From Lactarius indigo (lineage: Eukaryota > Basidiomycota > Agaricomycetes > Russulales > Russulaceae): a DNA stretch of 64,000 nt. Of this stretch, positions 1 to 11,030 are shown in pieces (positions within the stretch are counted from its first letter, which is position 1; every line of letters starts with the position of its first letter). The stretch lies in assembly GCA_025766275.1 (NCBI GenBank), contig JAFKAC010000075.1, positions 229,030 through 293,029 of the forward strand. The letters run 5' to 3'. The position numbers were made by a program, and so were the translations under genes. The notes under the pieces are model-generated. The model was not told the origin of the DNA and did not search any database. It saw nothing but the letters and a program-made list of their open reading frames with translations.

Positions 1-3000
1 ACTTTTCAAATCTGCTCACGCAACGGCCGAACGAAACGTTTTGGTGGACTCGGGCGCAACAGACAACTTCATAAGCGCAAATCTCCTGAAACGACTCAAA
101 ATAGCCTGGCTACCTACCGAACGCTCTATCAAGATATGGAACGTAGATGGAACCCACAACCAAGGAGGAGAAAATCACATCCTTCACCGACCTCACCGTC
201 AAAACCGGGGGAAAAACCCAAAACCTTCGATTCCTTATTACGGACCTAGGAAACGACGAAGTCATATTGGGATACCCCTGGTTTACGGCCTTTGAACCCA
301 AGTTCCACTGGCGAGACGCCACACTCGACGAAGAATTCCAACCAGTGGTCATCACCAGTCTGCATCTGTCCGACGAAGCCATGCCTCTCGAAGCAACTAT
401 CAAGGCATTGGAGACGTATCAACTGGACGAATCAGCCTGGGAACAGCTACAAGAAGAAGACGAACCTTGTATCCGGCTGCGAAAGACAACAACAGCATCA
501 GAATTAGCGCAACAAGAAGCGGCCAAAAAACCCCAGAGAACCTTCGAAGAGATGGTCCCGGAAGAATACCGGAGGCATCAGAAAGTTTTCAGTGAAGAAG
601 CGTCCCAGCGCTTTCCCCCTTCACGTCCGTGGGACCACGCTATCGATCTGGTCCCAACCGCCCCTGAAACAATGGACTGCAAAGTATACCCACTCACAAT
701 CCCGGAAAGCGAAAAACTAACAGAATTCGTAACCGAACACCTGGAAAAGAAGTACATCCAACCGTCCAAATCTCCTTACGCATCCCCCTTCTTTTTCATC
801 AAAAAGAAGGACGGGAAGCTACGCCCGGTACAGGACTACCGCCGCCTCAACGAACTAACCGTAAAAAATCACTACCCACTCCCCCTAATCCCCGAACTTA
901 TCGACAAGATCCGAGAAGCGAGGCTCTATTCTAAGCTTGACATCCGATGGGGATACAATAACGTTCGAATCAAACAGGGGGACGAATGGAAGGCGGCGTT
1001 CAAGACAAACCAAGGGTTGTTCGAACCACGAGTCATGTTTTTTGGTCTCACAAACTCCCCGAGCACCTTCCAAACCATGATGGACACTATCTTTCGGGAG
1101 CTAGTGCTAACAGGAGAAGTAATCGTTTACATGGACGATATCTTAATCGCGACCGCGGACGACCGCACCCACCACAGAATGGTATTACACCAAGTCCTCG
1201 ACCTCTGCGACAAACACGACCTATACATCAAACCGGAAAAATGCGTGTTTGAAGTCCACGAAGTGGAATACCTGGGGCTAATCATTGGGCACGGCCGACT
1301 GCGAATGGACCCAGTCAAAGTACAAGGAGTCCGAGACTGGAAGGCGCCGACATCACTCAAAGAAGTACGAGCCTTCCTCGGATTTTGCAACTTCTACCGA
1401 CGATTTATACGGGGGTTCTCTACGATTGCAAGACCCCTCCACGACCTCACAAAGAAAGACGTTCCCTGGGAATGGACGGAAGCCAGACAAAAAGCCTTCG
1501 ACACCATCAAAGAACGAATTAGTTCGGAACCAGTCCTACTATTCCCAAAACTAGATCAACCCTTCGAAATCGAAGTCGACGCTTCAAGTTACGCCCTAGG
1601 AGCCGTCTTAAACCAGAAGGGAGAAGACGACAAAATGCATCCGGTCGCATTTTATTCCGAATCCCTATCGGAAGCCGAACGCAATTACGATATCTACGAT
1701 AGGGAACTACTAGCGATTGTAAAAGCGTTACGCACTTGGCGAACATACCTCGTAGGATCCCCCCACCTAATAACGATCCATACAGACCACGCCAACCTGC
1801 AATATTGGAAGGAACCCAGGAAAATCAGTCGACGAGTAGCACGGGAGTTCCAAGAACTGTCGGAGTACAACTTCATACTCAAACACATCCCTGGTACCAA
1901 GAATACGCAAGCAGACTCCTTATCAAGAAGGCCGGATTATGATGACGGCACCAGTGACAACGATCATGTCACAGTACTCCCGGACGATGTATTTCTCAAA
2001 ATCACCCAAACGTCCATGCACGATATGGATATATGGACTCAAATTGCACAAAATATGGACGAAGCAGCACTCCTTCCGTGGATCGAACCTCATAGCCTAA
2101 AGAAACACAATGGGCTGTGGTGGAAGGGCGACGCTCTCGTTGTTGTGGGAAACAACGAACTTAAACGGGGGGTAATCACCTTTTTCCACGATACTCCAAG
2201 CGCAGGGCACCCAGGAATTGCAAACACTCTAGAGCTATTACGACGCGATTTCTGGTGGCCCAACATACGCAAAGACGTGGAAGCCTACGTTAAGGGGTGT
2301 GCAACATGCCAAAGCAACAAAATTAATCATCACCGACAGAAGCCCCACTTATTTCCCATCACCACCGAACCATCGGCCGAACCGTTCGAAGTGGTAGCCA
2401 TGGACTTTATAGTCAAACTCCCAATATCAAAAGGGTTTGACTCAATCCTCACCATCACGGACCACGACTGTTCGAAAGCGGCAATATTCATACCGTGTAA
2501 CGAAACCATAACATCGGAAGGCGTGGCGAAACTCTATCTCCGACATGTCTATCCCCACTACGGCCTACCCCGACGGATCATATCCGATCGAGATCCAAGA
2601 TTCGCGTCCATGTTTATGCGACAGCTGTGTAAAACGCTAGGGATACAGCAAAATATATCATCAGCATATCACCGCAAACGGACGGACAATCAGAACGAAC
2701 AAACCAATGGTTGGAACAATACTTACGACATTGGTGCAACGTGCAACAGGACAACTGGGCGGAACTTCTACCCATGGCACAATTCGCTCACAACTCCTGG
2801 AAAAACGCCACCACCCGGCACTCCCCCTTTTCTCTCATTATGGGGTGGGAACCACGAACTGCATGGACACCAAAACCATCACACAGTCCCGCGGTGGATC
2901 AAAGATTGGAAGAATTGCAGATACTCCGACAACATGCACAAGATAGCATCAAACACGCACAACACCTCATGGCCCAACGAGGAAAAGCAGGGTTCACACC

Positions 3001-3456
3001 TTATCAGCAAGGGGATCAAGTATGGCTAGAAGGGACTAATCTCCGTACCTTCTACCCTACAAGCAAATTAGCCCGAAGCGATACGGACCCTTTAACATCG
3101 TCAAGGTTCTATCAGACGTTTCATATGAATTGGAACTTCCGGCATCATGGAAAATACACCCAGTATTCCACGCGAACCTTCTGACGCCGTACAAAGAAAC
3201 GGAGATGCATGGCACAAACTATACCCGACCTCCGCCGGACCTTATCGATGGAGAAGAGGAGTATGAGGTGGAGCGGATCGAAGACGCCCAGGAACGAGGA
3301 AGAGGGCGTAAACTCCACTACCTAGTAAAGTGGAAAGGATTCCCACCAAGTGACAACACATGGGAACCCGCAACAAACATGACCCACGCCACAGACGTCA
3401 TCAAAGACTTCTATCAACAATATCCGACCGCCAAAGGGGCTGGACGAACGATATAA
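1..3456 (+). pseudogene. pol: pol polyprotein of copy A, frameshifted
   Basis: Reading order: aspartic protease motif DSGATDNF near base 50, reverse transcriptase with YMDD near 1128, RNase H, zinc-binding integrase (HHCC, catalytic Asp positions) and a C-terminal chromodomain ending near 3420. Compared with copy B there is one extra A near 171-174, one missing C near 2673 and one missing C near 3073. The loss at 2673 lies just before the integrase motif QSERTNQ, so the catalytic Glu falls out of frame. As written, the product cannot be a working polyprotein. All three changes are in homopolymers, so assembly error is an alternative to real decay. Confidence 0.95.
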
Positions 3457-3497
3457 GAACACCCCTCGTCCAAAGTCCCAAATCCCCCAACACAACA

Positions 3498-4946
3498 ATG
3501 ACCGACACCCCAGTATCCGACACCACCTTCGTCAACATCCTCAGCAACCCACAACTCGAAGCCGCCCTCGAACGAGGAATTGTCACCCTCGACCTCACCA
3601 GCATCCCCCGCCTGTCACCACCACCGTCTCCCCAACACGTTACCATTGCCACCCCCATCCCTATCGAACGAGAGCCCGGGGAACTCACCCCGTCAACACC
3701 GGAGGAGGGGCAATATTCGCCAACACCACCTCCTCAGCAACAGTCGACTCCCCCCACCCGAACCACAACCACAATCGCCACCATCTTCCCCGTCGTCCAC
3801 GCCACCTCCACCTCTAGAACCATTTACCCGGTCCGCGTCCACACCCCCATTGACTACAACCGACCCGACTCTCCTCCTAACGACACAGATGACCCAGGCG
3901 CTCCATTCTTTCCAAACCTCCCTGGTACCCCCAAGTACTACCCATTGCAAATCCCGCTACCAGATGGTGGATCTAACCCAGCGAAGTATATTTACTATCG
4001 CAAGGGATTCACCGAAGTAGTGGGGACAATGGGCCGAGGACAACCTCACTATGGAGAGGAGGTTTACCTCTCGTCACTTCGGCCGAACGTCTCGGCGCCC
4101 CCCTTCACAGCGGAACAACTACAGTTCTTTGACCCCCACGACATCCGCGCCTGTGCTCTGGATGAAACACTCATAGAGCTTAATTCACCTCGTCTTACAG
4201 CCGAGATCACTAGGCTGAGGACGGGACTCTTGGCACTCAAAGAACTCGACGAGAAGTACGAAAAGCTAGAGGAGGACACGCGCAAGCTACGAGCGGAGCG
4301 ACTCACGGTCGACCTAATGCTAGCTAGTACCAAGAGACGCCTTCAGTACGCAGGAGCGTTGGCTACCATCGGTAACGAGTATGCGCGCATGACGGCCCTA
4401 CCAGCCCCACTTCGCCACTCCCGCTACGCCATCCCATTCTCCCCACGACGCGGAGGACCATTAGAGTTCCCCCGCCTCGCCGACAAACCCCACCGCCGAC
4501 GCTGTTATCATTGCAACAGTCCCCATCACATCGTACGCGACTGCCCCACCAGACCACGGCCTGCCTGTCGACACTGCCAAAGTCAGGAACACCAATCCCA
4601 TCGATGCATATTCCGTCGTGCCGGTATGGTCGAAGAGGTGATCACGACTTATCAGGCGGATGAACGCATACGGCAAGCCGTGGCTACGGAGGCCACCACT
4701 TCCTTTACCGTCCCCGAACCACCAACGATCGCGGCCCACACCCAAGGGAGGTGGTGTGGGCGGTGCTTTCGCACTGACGCCAATCATGACGAGATTAGGT
4801 GTCCACAGTACGAAATGTGTCGCAAGTGCGGCAAACGCGGGCCCTTCCTTTTCCTCAAGACGCATTACTGTCGACTCGACGTTTCTCCATGGCCGGAGAA
4901 TGACCTCGATGCCGATATCTATGACCTCATAGACCCGGAGTCCTGA
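3498..4946 (+). CDS. extra ORF after pol (copy A), Cys-rich zinc-knuckle protein
   Basis: The frame starts at an ATG 39 nt after the pol stop, with a Pro/Ser/Thr-rich N-terminus, a predicted coiled coil (about 4190-4340) and four Cys-rich clusters near 4503-4860, two of them CX2CX4HX4C. It is nearly identical to the ORF at 37153-38601 of copy B. A +1 C near 3750 and a -1 C near 3827 change about 25 residues in the Pro-rich part and then restore the frame. The role is unknown; nucleic-acid binding is likely from the zinc knuckles. Confidence 0.75.
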   Translation: MTDTPVSDTTFVNILSNPQLEAALERGIVTLDLTSIPRLSPPPSPQHVTIATPIPIEREPGELTPSTPEEGQYSPTPPPQQQSTPPTRTTTTIATIFPVVHATSTSRTIYPVRVHTPIDYNRPDSPPNDTDDPGAPFFPNLPGTPKYYPLQIPLPDGGSNPAKYIYYRKGFTEVVGTMGRGQPHYGEEVYLSSLRPNVSAPPFTAEQLQFFDPHDIRACALDETLIELNSPRLTAEITRLRTGLLALKELDEKYEKLEEDTRKLRAERLTVDLMLASTKRRLQYAGALATIGNEYARMTALPAPLRHSRYAIPFSPRRGGPLEFPRLADKPHRRRCYHCNSPHHIVRDCPTRPRPACRHCQSQEHQSHRCIFRRAGMVEEVITTYQADERIRQAVATEATTSFTVPEPPTIAAHTQGRWCGRCFRTDANHDEIRCPQYEMCRKCGKRGPFLFLKTHYCRLDVSPWPENDLDADIYDLIDPES

Positions 4947-4965
4947 AGTCGAGGCGTCTTCAGAC

Positions 4966-4977
4966 CAAGACGGGGGG
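4966..4977 (+). other. polypurine tract of copy A
   Basis: Purine-rich run AAGACGGGGGG, followed by TAA and then the LTR start TGTTACG. This is the expected position of the plus-strand primer. The same sequence precedes the 3' LTR of copy B. Confidence 0.7.
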
Positions 4978-4980
4978 TAA

Positions 4981-5548
4981 TGTTACGATTTTCTTGGACT
5001 CGTCTCTTTTCCTTACCATTATTCCCTTCCCACACTATACGAGCCCTGTACGACCACGCGGACATTACGATTACCTGGTTTCCATCACGCGCCTTGCTTA
5101 TCGACGTTCTCTTCTGATAAAGCTTGATATGTGCTAGTTTCCGACCTGTTCCCTCTCACGCGCGGCCCGTGTGATTCTCCTTTATCCTCGATATAGCCCT
5201 GCCTTGTTCCCTATATGTCCCCTCCTTTCTTCCTCGGATGGGCGATGGCGCCATCTGTTTGTAACGACCATACAGTGCGACTGCTATTTAACCCTAGTCA
5301 TACCTAGCTTGTACGGTAGACTAGACTTCTTGTGTAATACTACACTCGTCTACGCAGAGTCTCCTTGTTCCCCGATCCTCGTCTTCGCTAGGCCTTCGAG
5401 TCTTAGCTTTCCTCTACAGTCCAAGTGACGTACGTCCTTGTGACTCTTGTGCATCATCCTTACTGAAGTCGAGCCTTTGAGCTTTGACTACCGAGTGACA
5501 GACTGACTCAGTACAGGTCATACTCAACGCCCCTGTAGTGGCGTTACA
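4981..5548 (+). repeat. 3' LTR of copy A (568 bp)
   Basis: Starts TGTTACG and ends CGTTACA. It differs from the copy B LTRs by a few substitutions and a 1-bp deletion in a C run near 5167. TATA-like TATTTAA is at 5285-5291, and the predicted transcript start AGACTAGACTT is at 5318-5328. Confidence 0.96.
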
Positions 5549-6407
5549 TCAATGAGAGCGAGTGTTTCGGAAAAAATAGCCTGTTTGGAACGGTGGACCC
5601 AATTGAACGCCACAAGCCTTGATAACAAGCCCGGATGCAAGTCGGCTTGCAATTTGGTGAAGATGGCATTGTGTTCCAGCAACATCCTGAAACACTGTCA
5701 AGGGGCGTCTTTTTTCGAACTGTGTTGACTTACTCGTCGATCACAGTCCTGACAAGGGCAATGTGAGATCCAGAGGAGAGTTCTGACGCCCAAGCACGTT
5801 GAAGAAAGTCCTTGAGCTTGTCTGACAGTTCATGACGTTGAATGAGGTCACTTGCACGTACGAGCGCCAACACAACGGAGGTGGCGTTGGTTGCCTTGCG
5901 GATCGCAAAGTCCACTGCAGGGCCATGTATGTCCTCATTGATGAGAAATGGATGCCATGACAGCGGTTTATCCATGTCGAGCGGAGATAGCGGCCCATTG
6001 CTAATCTCCGCGCAGAATACGCCCTTGAAGGGTACAGGAAGGGTACAAATAGCTAACGTGATTGAGTGTGTGTTTCGAGCGACGACGTGAACCTGCGACG
6101 CCAGGTGCGACGTAACCCCTGACATGCCAGATAGAATGAACTGTACTAAAACGGTGAATATGAATACATGATGGAGGAGGCGAGCGATAGCCTTCCCAAC
6201 TCCCCTTGGAGCAGACAAGGGAAATCGACGAAGACGGTAGATGATATCGAGGATCTCTCGTGATAGGGAGAGATATGCGTAGATTCGGGATATAGTGGGC
6301 AAGAGTGGGAGTGTTGTGGCTTTGTGGAGATCGATTACTGTGCCATCCTGGGATGCTAAGAGCGAGCGAGACGAAGAGTGTGAACCCACACCTCGTTGAT
6401 CCGACAT
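5549..6407 (-). pseudogene. unknown host gene truncated by copy A
   Basis: Exon 1 (6407-5734) begins with ATG and encodes about 224 residues including a hydrophobic stretch near residues 85-105. A 47-nt intron (5733-5687, GTAAGT..TTTCAG) joins in frame to exon 2 (5686-5549), which reads EMLLEHNAIFTKLQ and onward. The frame then runs straight into the LTR edge at 5549, so the rest of the gene is displaced or lost. I recognise no domain. The clean splice junction and open frame on both sides argue that it is a real gene interrupted by the retrotransposon. Confidence 0.6.
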
Positions 6408-7487
6408 TTGGAGATAGGACCAATTTTTGGTATACGACCACGTAATGGCAACTTCTTCAACTTCTTATAGTCGAATGGTGACAACTAACCTCATCTCGAA
6501 GACTGGGAACGCTGGACGGCAAGGATAGCTGGATCGGACAATTGGTCGGCACCCGGTATACATGTATGAGATCCACCAAGCAATGTCGAGTAGCTTCAGC
6601 AGTAGAAATTGACCGCAATACAACAGCCAGTGTGACTTACTTAGACGGTTATTTGTTCCTTGCGTGCGATGACCTCGTCGCTAATATCTGCCGCCCCGCA
6701 CGATAATAGGCAAGAATGGAAACGCGGAGTATATACGTATTGCCCGGGGTGATCTCGCTTGATGTATCTGCAGCAGACAAGGGTCAGTAATATCTGCCAC
6801 GCGTGACAATAAGTCAGGCGAGAATGGAGGAATCTGCCTCTCACCGATCGCTCCATTCCAGTTATGCTGAACTTGCTAGCAGCCTCGATCATCAGCAATG
6901 ACCCCCCTGAGCGACGAATTACCACTAGTGAGACAAAAAAAAAAAAAGGCTAGCTTTGTTGTGTCTACTAAGATATTTTATTATATTTATGTTTTATTCA
7001 CTAAACCTCGCAGTGGAGGAAACCAGCCAGCGCGGACAACCACCCAAGGAAGACGAGAACCAAGCGAAACATTGCCGCGGATATTTCCGGTATAGTGAAA
7101 TACACGCGCACTACACGGCCAAATGCACGTGAGGTCGTAGCTAGTCCCACGTGTGATGTCTTCTTCGGCCATGTAGCCCCTGGGTTTATATGCCGCGCGA
7201 TGTCATAGGATGACCGCTTTTGCTCGTTCCGCTCCATTTCATTATCATTGTTTTCTCGGCGTCTGCACTTCAGCTGGTCGGTGATTCACTGTTGTTCTGG
7301 TCATACCCCTGGGCTATTTCGTTTGTCTTGCGATCGAAAACTGGGTGTTGTTAATTGTCACGCTCATCCATGTACACCTACCAATTGAATACAATAATGA
7401 TGTAATAGCTCATCGGGCTAACTAACGCAAGGCGCGAAACACGTTAAAATTCGTTCATTCGCCTGATGAGAAGCGCATCAACCAACA
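6408..7487. other. no clear gene
   Basis: Only short open frames are present, none with recognisable motifs. There is a 12-nt A run near 6936. The stretch may hold the promoters of the flanking divergent genes. Nothing else is supported. Confidence 0.5.
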
Positions 7488-8996
7488 ATGTCATCTCCAA
7501 CTTCTAGTACTGTAGAGTTCACGCTCCAGAATACCCTTCGCTGCCATACGAAAGCCATTAATCATCTCGCTCTCAGCCCGGATAAGACTCGTCTAATAAG
7601 CATTGGTGTGCGTTCTCGTGTTGTGTCTCCTCCGTACTTTGCTCGGCTCACGAACGGTTAGGCGACGATTCTAGGATAGTTATCTGGTCTGTTGCCTCTG
7701 GTGAGAGGCTTTTCGCAGTAGAACGGCCTTTCAATGGCGCAGCTACGGCCGTATCCTGGGCGAGTCGTGATAACAGTCGCTTTGTTGTTGGGTTCGCCAG
7801 CGGAGATCTTCATCTTTTCCGGAGTGAAAGCGAAAAGGTAATCAAAATTACTTTGGCGGTCTGAATGGATCTTATTTTCGTTGCTCTTAGTCGTACCGTG
7901 ATAGTCTCAGTGTATCAGGCGGGAAAAGTGCCGTTGAGGGGATCGTGTACGACGAAACCCACGACCGTATCGCCTCTATCTGCGCGGATTCGGCCCGATC
8001 AAAGGGAACGAATTGGTTCCGGTTCTTTCATCGCCGATTATATCCGAGGGATATGGCAGGTGCATTCAATTTTGTGACAACGGGGCAAGCGTTGTCATGT
8101 ACTATTTAGATAATCACGAGTGGTAAGTGTGCGCATTTATCCATTTCCCTCTTGGCTCAAGTATCATTACAGCGTATGTTATTCGATAGACCCTTGGGAG
8201 AAGAGGTGGTCGAAAAGGCTGAACAGTCGGATGTACAGCTCCCGACACCTCTCTTTTTAATTTTGTTCTCAGCTACGAACAGCGGCTATGCGGCCCCAAA
8301 CCACGATGGCAAGCTATTGCTTGTATCCAATCTCAAAGATGGCATCGACGAATATCAGTTTCCGAGCATGGAGAGGGTTCAGACATTCATTTTCCCTAGA
8401 GACAAACTGTATTCTTCAAACCAAGTCACTGCCACAAGGGAATCTCATTGTCGTAGGTGGTGATGATGGCTTCGCACGGGTGTTCAACCGGATCAGTGGC
8501 CAGCTGGTCGGCGAGATCCACCACGGAGGTAAGCGCCCACCTTATCCACCTTTTGGACAAACCGTTGACGCGTTGCAGTTCATGGCCAGCTCGTACAGGT
8601 CGCCGAGGTAAGCCATACGGCCACGAAACAAATTGATTGCTTACCTTTTTAATGCAGGCTTTTGTCGACCCCGGCGATCGGTGCCACAGTAGTTACAGCG
8701 TCCTCGGGCAAAGCCCCATACGAGTTGAAAATATGGCATTATCAACCTCAGAAGGTGTGTATCGTGCTTATCATGGGACATGTTCTGAAACCCATCTCAA
8801 GGCCCTGGTCCCCTCAAAGGAACTATTGGCGGCACCTCCTGTAAAGTACTCCTCGTCGACGTGGTGTGACCGAATCGCTATCGCGTTTATTGCCTTTCTA
8901 TTCTTGTTGTTACTCATTCTGATTGTGATTGCTGTGGTGTTCTTGATTGGAGCGCTTGACATCTCAAAGTTACAGTACCCAGTTAGCGTTGAATAG
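7488..8996 (+). CDS. WD40-repeat protein with C-terminal membrane anchor (possible pseudogene)
   Basis: ATG at 7488. Good GT..AG introns follow at 7606-7661, 7838-7890, 8123-8171, 8233-8282, 8529-8578, 8608-8657 and 8755-8801. Exons encode WD40-like strands: HTKAINHLALSPDKTRLISI, SRIVIWSVASGE, GASVVMYYLDNHEW, DGKLLLVSNLKDGID, GGDDGFARVF and YELKIWHY. The last exon ends with a strong transmembrane helix of about 25 hydrophobic residues (8875-8955) and stops at 8996. The frame appears to slip by one base near 7975, near 8400 and near 8660. Either these are sequence errors or unrecognised introns, or the gene is decaying. The family commonly forms a beta-propeller scaffold; partners are unknown. 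Confidence 0.75.
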
Positions 8997-8999
8997 GCT

Positions 9000-9374
9000 C
9001 GGAATCGATTTTTTTTTCATTGCTTACTATGATCAATATTGTAAGAGCAATCCTATGTTATTGTCTCGTCGTTCATTGACTCATGTGCTCGCTTTCCGTT
9101 GCGTTGCGTCACAAATGAGCAAGCCGCCTAGTGGCACATTTTTTTGAAACCGTTTTCATCCCGGTTTGCAGGCCGTAGACCCAGACCTGTGAACAGTCGC
9201 CGAGTGACTCACGTCGGACGCTAAGTTTTTTTTTTAATTTTATTATTAGGCCACATCTAGACCGGTCGCACATACTGTTATTATTATAAATGTGGAGGAC
9301 GGCAGAACGCCGCGAGGTTCGTAGAAAGCGGCAGAACCCGATGGCTAGGCGAAAACTACAAAAAGGTAAATTTC
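9000..9374. other. intergenic, T-rich
   Basis: Contains T runs near 9009 and 9229 and no coding signal on either strand. Confidence 0.5.
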
Positions 9375-9983
9375 GTGTTGTGTTCGCCTCACTCCCTTTT
9401 CTTATCCTACCCTCACTACATGACATCTTCGGCGACTAGAACCTCCCAACCCAGAAACATCGCTCGGATGACGTGTGGTATCCGACGAGAGCCTTCCTCG
9501 CCCTCGTCCCTGCAGCCCGAAGATGTGAACGATACCGACATGGAATGGAGATACGACAAAGCGTCGCAACTCATCCTCCACGATGCCGACGACTGCCACT
9601 ACTGTGATCAATGGGGGAGGCATTATTTTGCCCATGTTAGGCGCACCTGCCCGTCACTCTCGGAGGCACGTAACGATCTCACCGAGGATATGATAGGGCG
9701 AGGGCGAATGCGCGACGAGCTCCTCGCACTGCGCAAGGACGTCCAGCTGATGAAGGAGGTGTTGCTTCGAGACCTCGTGACAATACGCAGCGAAATACAA
9801 GAACTCCAAGGTGCCATCGAAGACGCCCACACACCTCGCCGGCGCAAGTTAGTTCACTCCCCTCGCACCCCCTCTCCACAGCTCGTTCACCCAAGTCGCA
9901 CATCCACCCCATCTGTTGTGGCCATTTCGCCTGGCCCTTCATCAGGCCCTTCATACGACATTCGTCGCGGAAATACTAATTAA
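9375..9983 (+). CDS. hypothetical protein with coiled coil
   Basis: A 202-codon open frame without introns. The real start may be the second ATG at 9420, in MTSSATRTSQ. It has a Ser/Pro-rich N-terminus, a CHYCDQWGRHYFAHVRRTC segment that could bind a metal, a predicted alpha-helical coiled coil (about residues 105-150) and a Pro/Ser-rich tail. No family is recognised. Base composition and codon use look like ordinary coding DNA. Confidence 0.5.
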   Translation: MLCSPHSLFLSYPHYMTSSATRTSQPRNIARMTCGIRREPSSPSSLQPEDVNDTDMEWRYDKASQLILHDADDCHYCDQWGRHYFAHVRRTCPSLSEARNDLTEDMIGRGRMRDELLALRKDVQLMKEVLLRDLVTIRSEIQELQGAIEDAHTPRRRKLVHSPRTPSPQLVHPSRTSTPSVVAISPGPSSGPSYDIRRGNTN

Positions 9984-11030
9984 CTCCCTCTCCCCACCCT
10001 CCGACTTGTCACTTCGAGCGCAATACGTCACCGCCTTCTGCGCTACGTCCACCACTCAATTTTCTGTTTTTTCTGTTTTTATTTCTTGTTTATATTTGAA
10101 TTTGTATCGTGCGCCTGAGGGCGGATTACCCGTAGCACAGCGTCGACTCAAAATACATGTCCGTTTTCCTTCTATAATATTTTAAGTCCTCCCCACTCCG
10201 TCAGAAATGGAGTGGTTTTATTTCCGTCAAGCGTTGAAACGTTGAAAGTCGGAGCGAGTGCGTCGTGTGCCCGGTTCCTGTGACACCCGTTGGAGCGGGG
10301 GACAAACTAATAGCTGCGCCCTTGACTGTGCCTGCCACATGCAGTGATTGCATGACTACTCGCGTACCTCTATTGTTCTTTAGACCAGCACTGCCGAACG
10401 GCATTCATAGATTACATATATTTCGGGCTTGATTTTGGGGTCGCGGCTTTGTGTCGCTAAGAGCCCGCCAAATGACCGGCCCCACATTACCTGATATACA
10501 GTAGTCTAGTCAACCGTAAATATTCTTTGCCGATCCTGTCACTTGGCGATCACTAATCAGAGGTTTTCCACACTTTCGCATCAATGTCCACAAGAATGTC
10601 CATCTCAATAATTGTGGTGCCGTTCCATTTTGAGTGGTTTATTTGTTCAGAAAACCACGCAGGGAGAGAACAAATCTATTCAGATTGGCAAGAAATTTTT
10701 AAGGGAGAACGCAAGGGAGAACACGTAGTGCACAATGGCAAACAAACCCCGTCCGCGATTGCCGAAGTAACTTTTGAACTCGAACGTCGGTCCGGTTCTC
10801 CGGCTCTAATCGGCCGTGTAGCAGGCGGATAGACCTTGTGAATCGTAGGAGGGGGAATTTCTTTTTCTTTCCCTTCGTTACCGCGTACATGTGCCGTACT
10901 GGCAGGTAATAAAATTTCAGAGTGGTCTCTAGTTGTAGTTGGGTCAATGTGACACCAAAGCGTGTTCTCTGATCTTGCAACGCCACACAGTCAACTGTGG
11001 ATAAACTCGTTCACTGACTTGTCTCCCCCC
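9984..11030. other. no clear gene
   Basis: Short overlapping frames only, with no motif or plausible splice set on either strand. Confidence 0.45.

Larger units (their letters stand above)
1..5548 (+). mobile_element. Ty3-type LTR retrotransposon copy A (3' part; 5' end outside window)
   Basis: The window opens inside pol. Base 1 corresponds to base 33655 of full-length copy B. The order is pol (protease, RT, RNase H, integrase, chromodomain), the extra Cys-rich ORF, a purine-rich tract and the 3' LTR. The sequence is nearly identical to copy B but carries at least five single-nucleotide indels, all in short homopolymer runs, so its pol is broken. The 3' LTR ends at 5548 against a minus-strand host gene. 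The 5-bp target duplication would be TCAAT on this side, but the left side is not visible. Confidence 0.97.

Noticed and set aside
6641..6925. 94-codon minus-strand frame
   Set aside because: No motif, no plausible splicing partner and no similarity inside the window.
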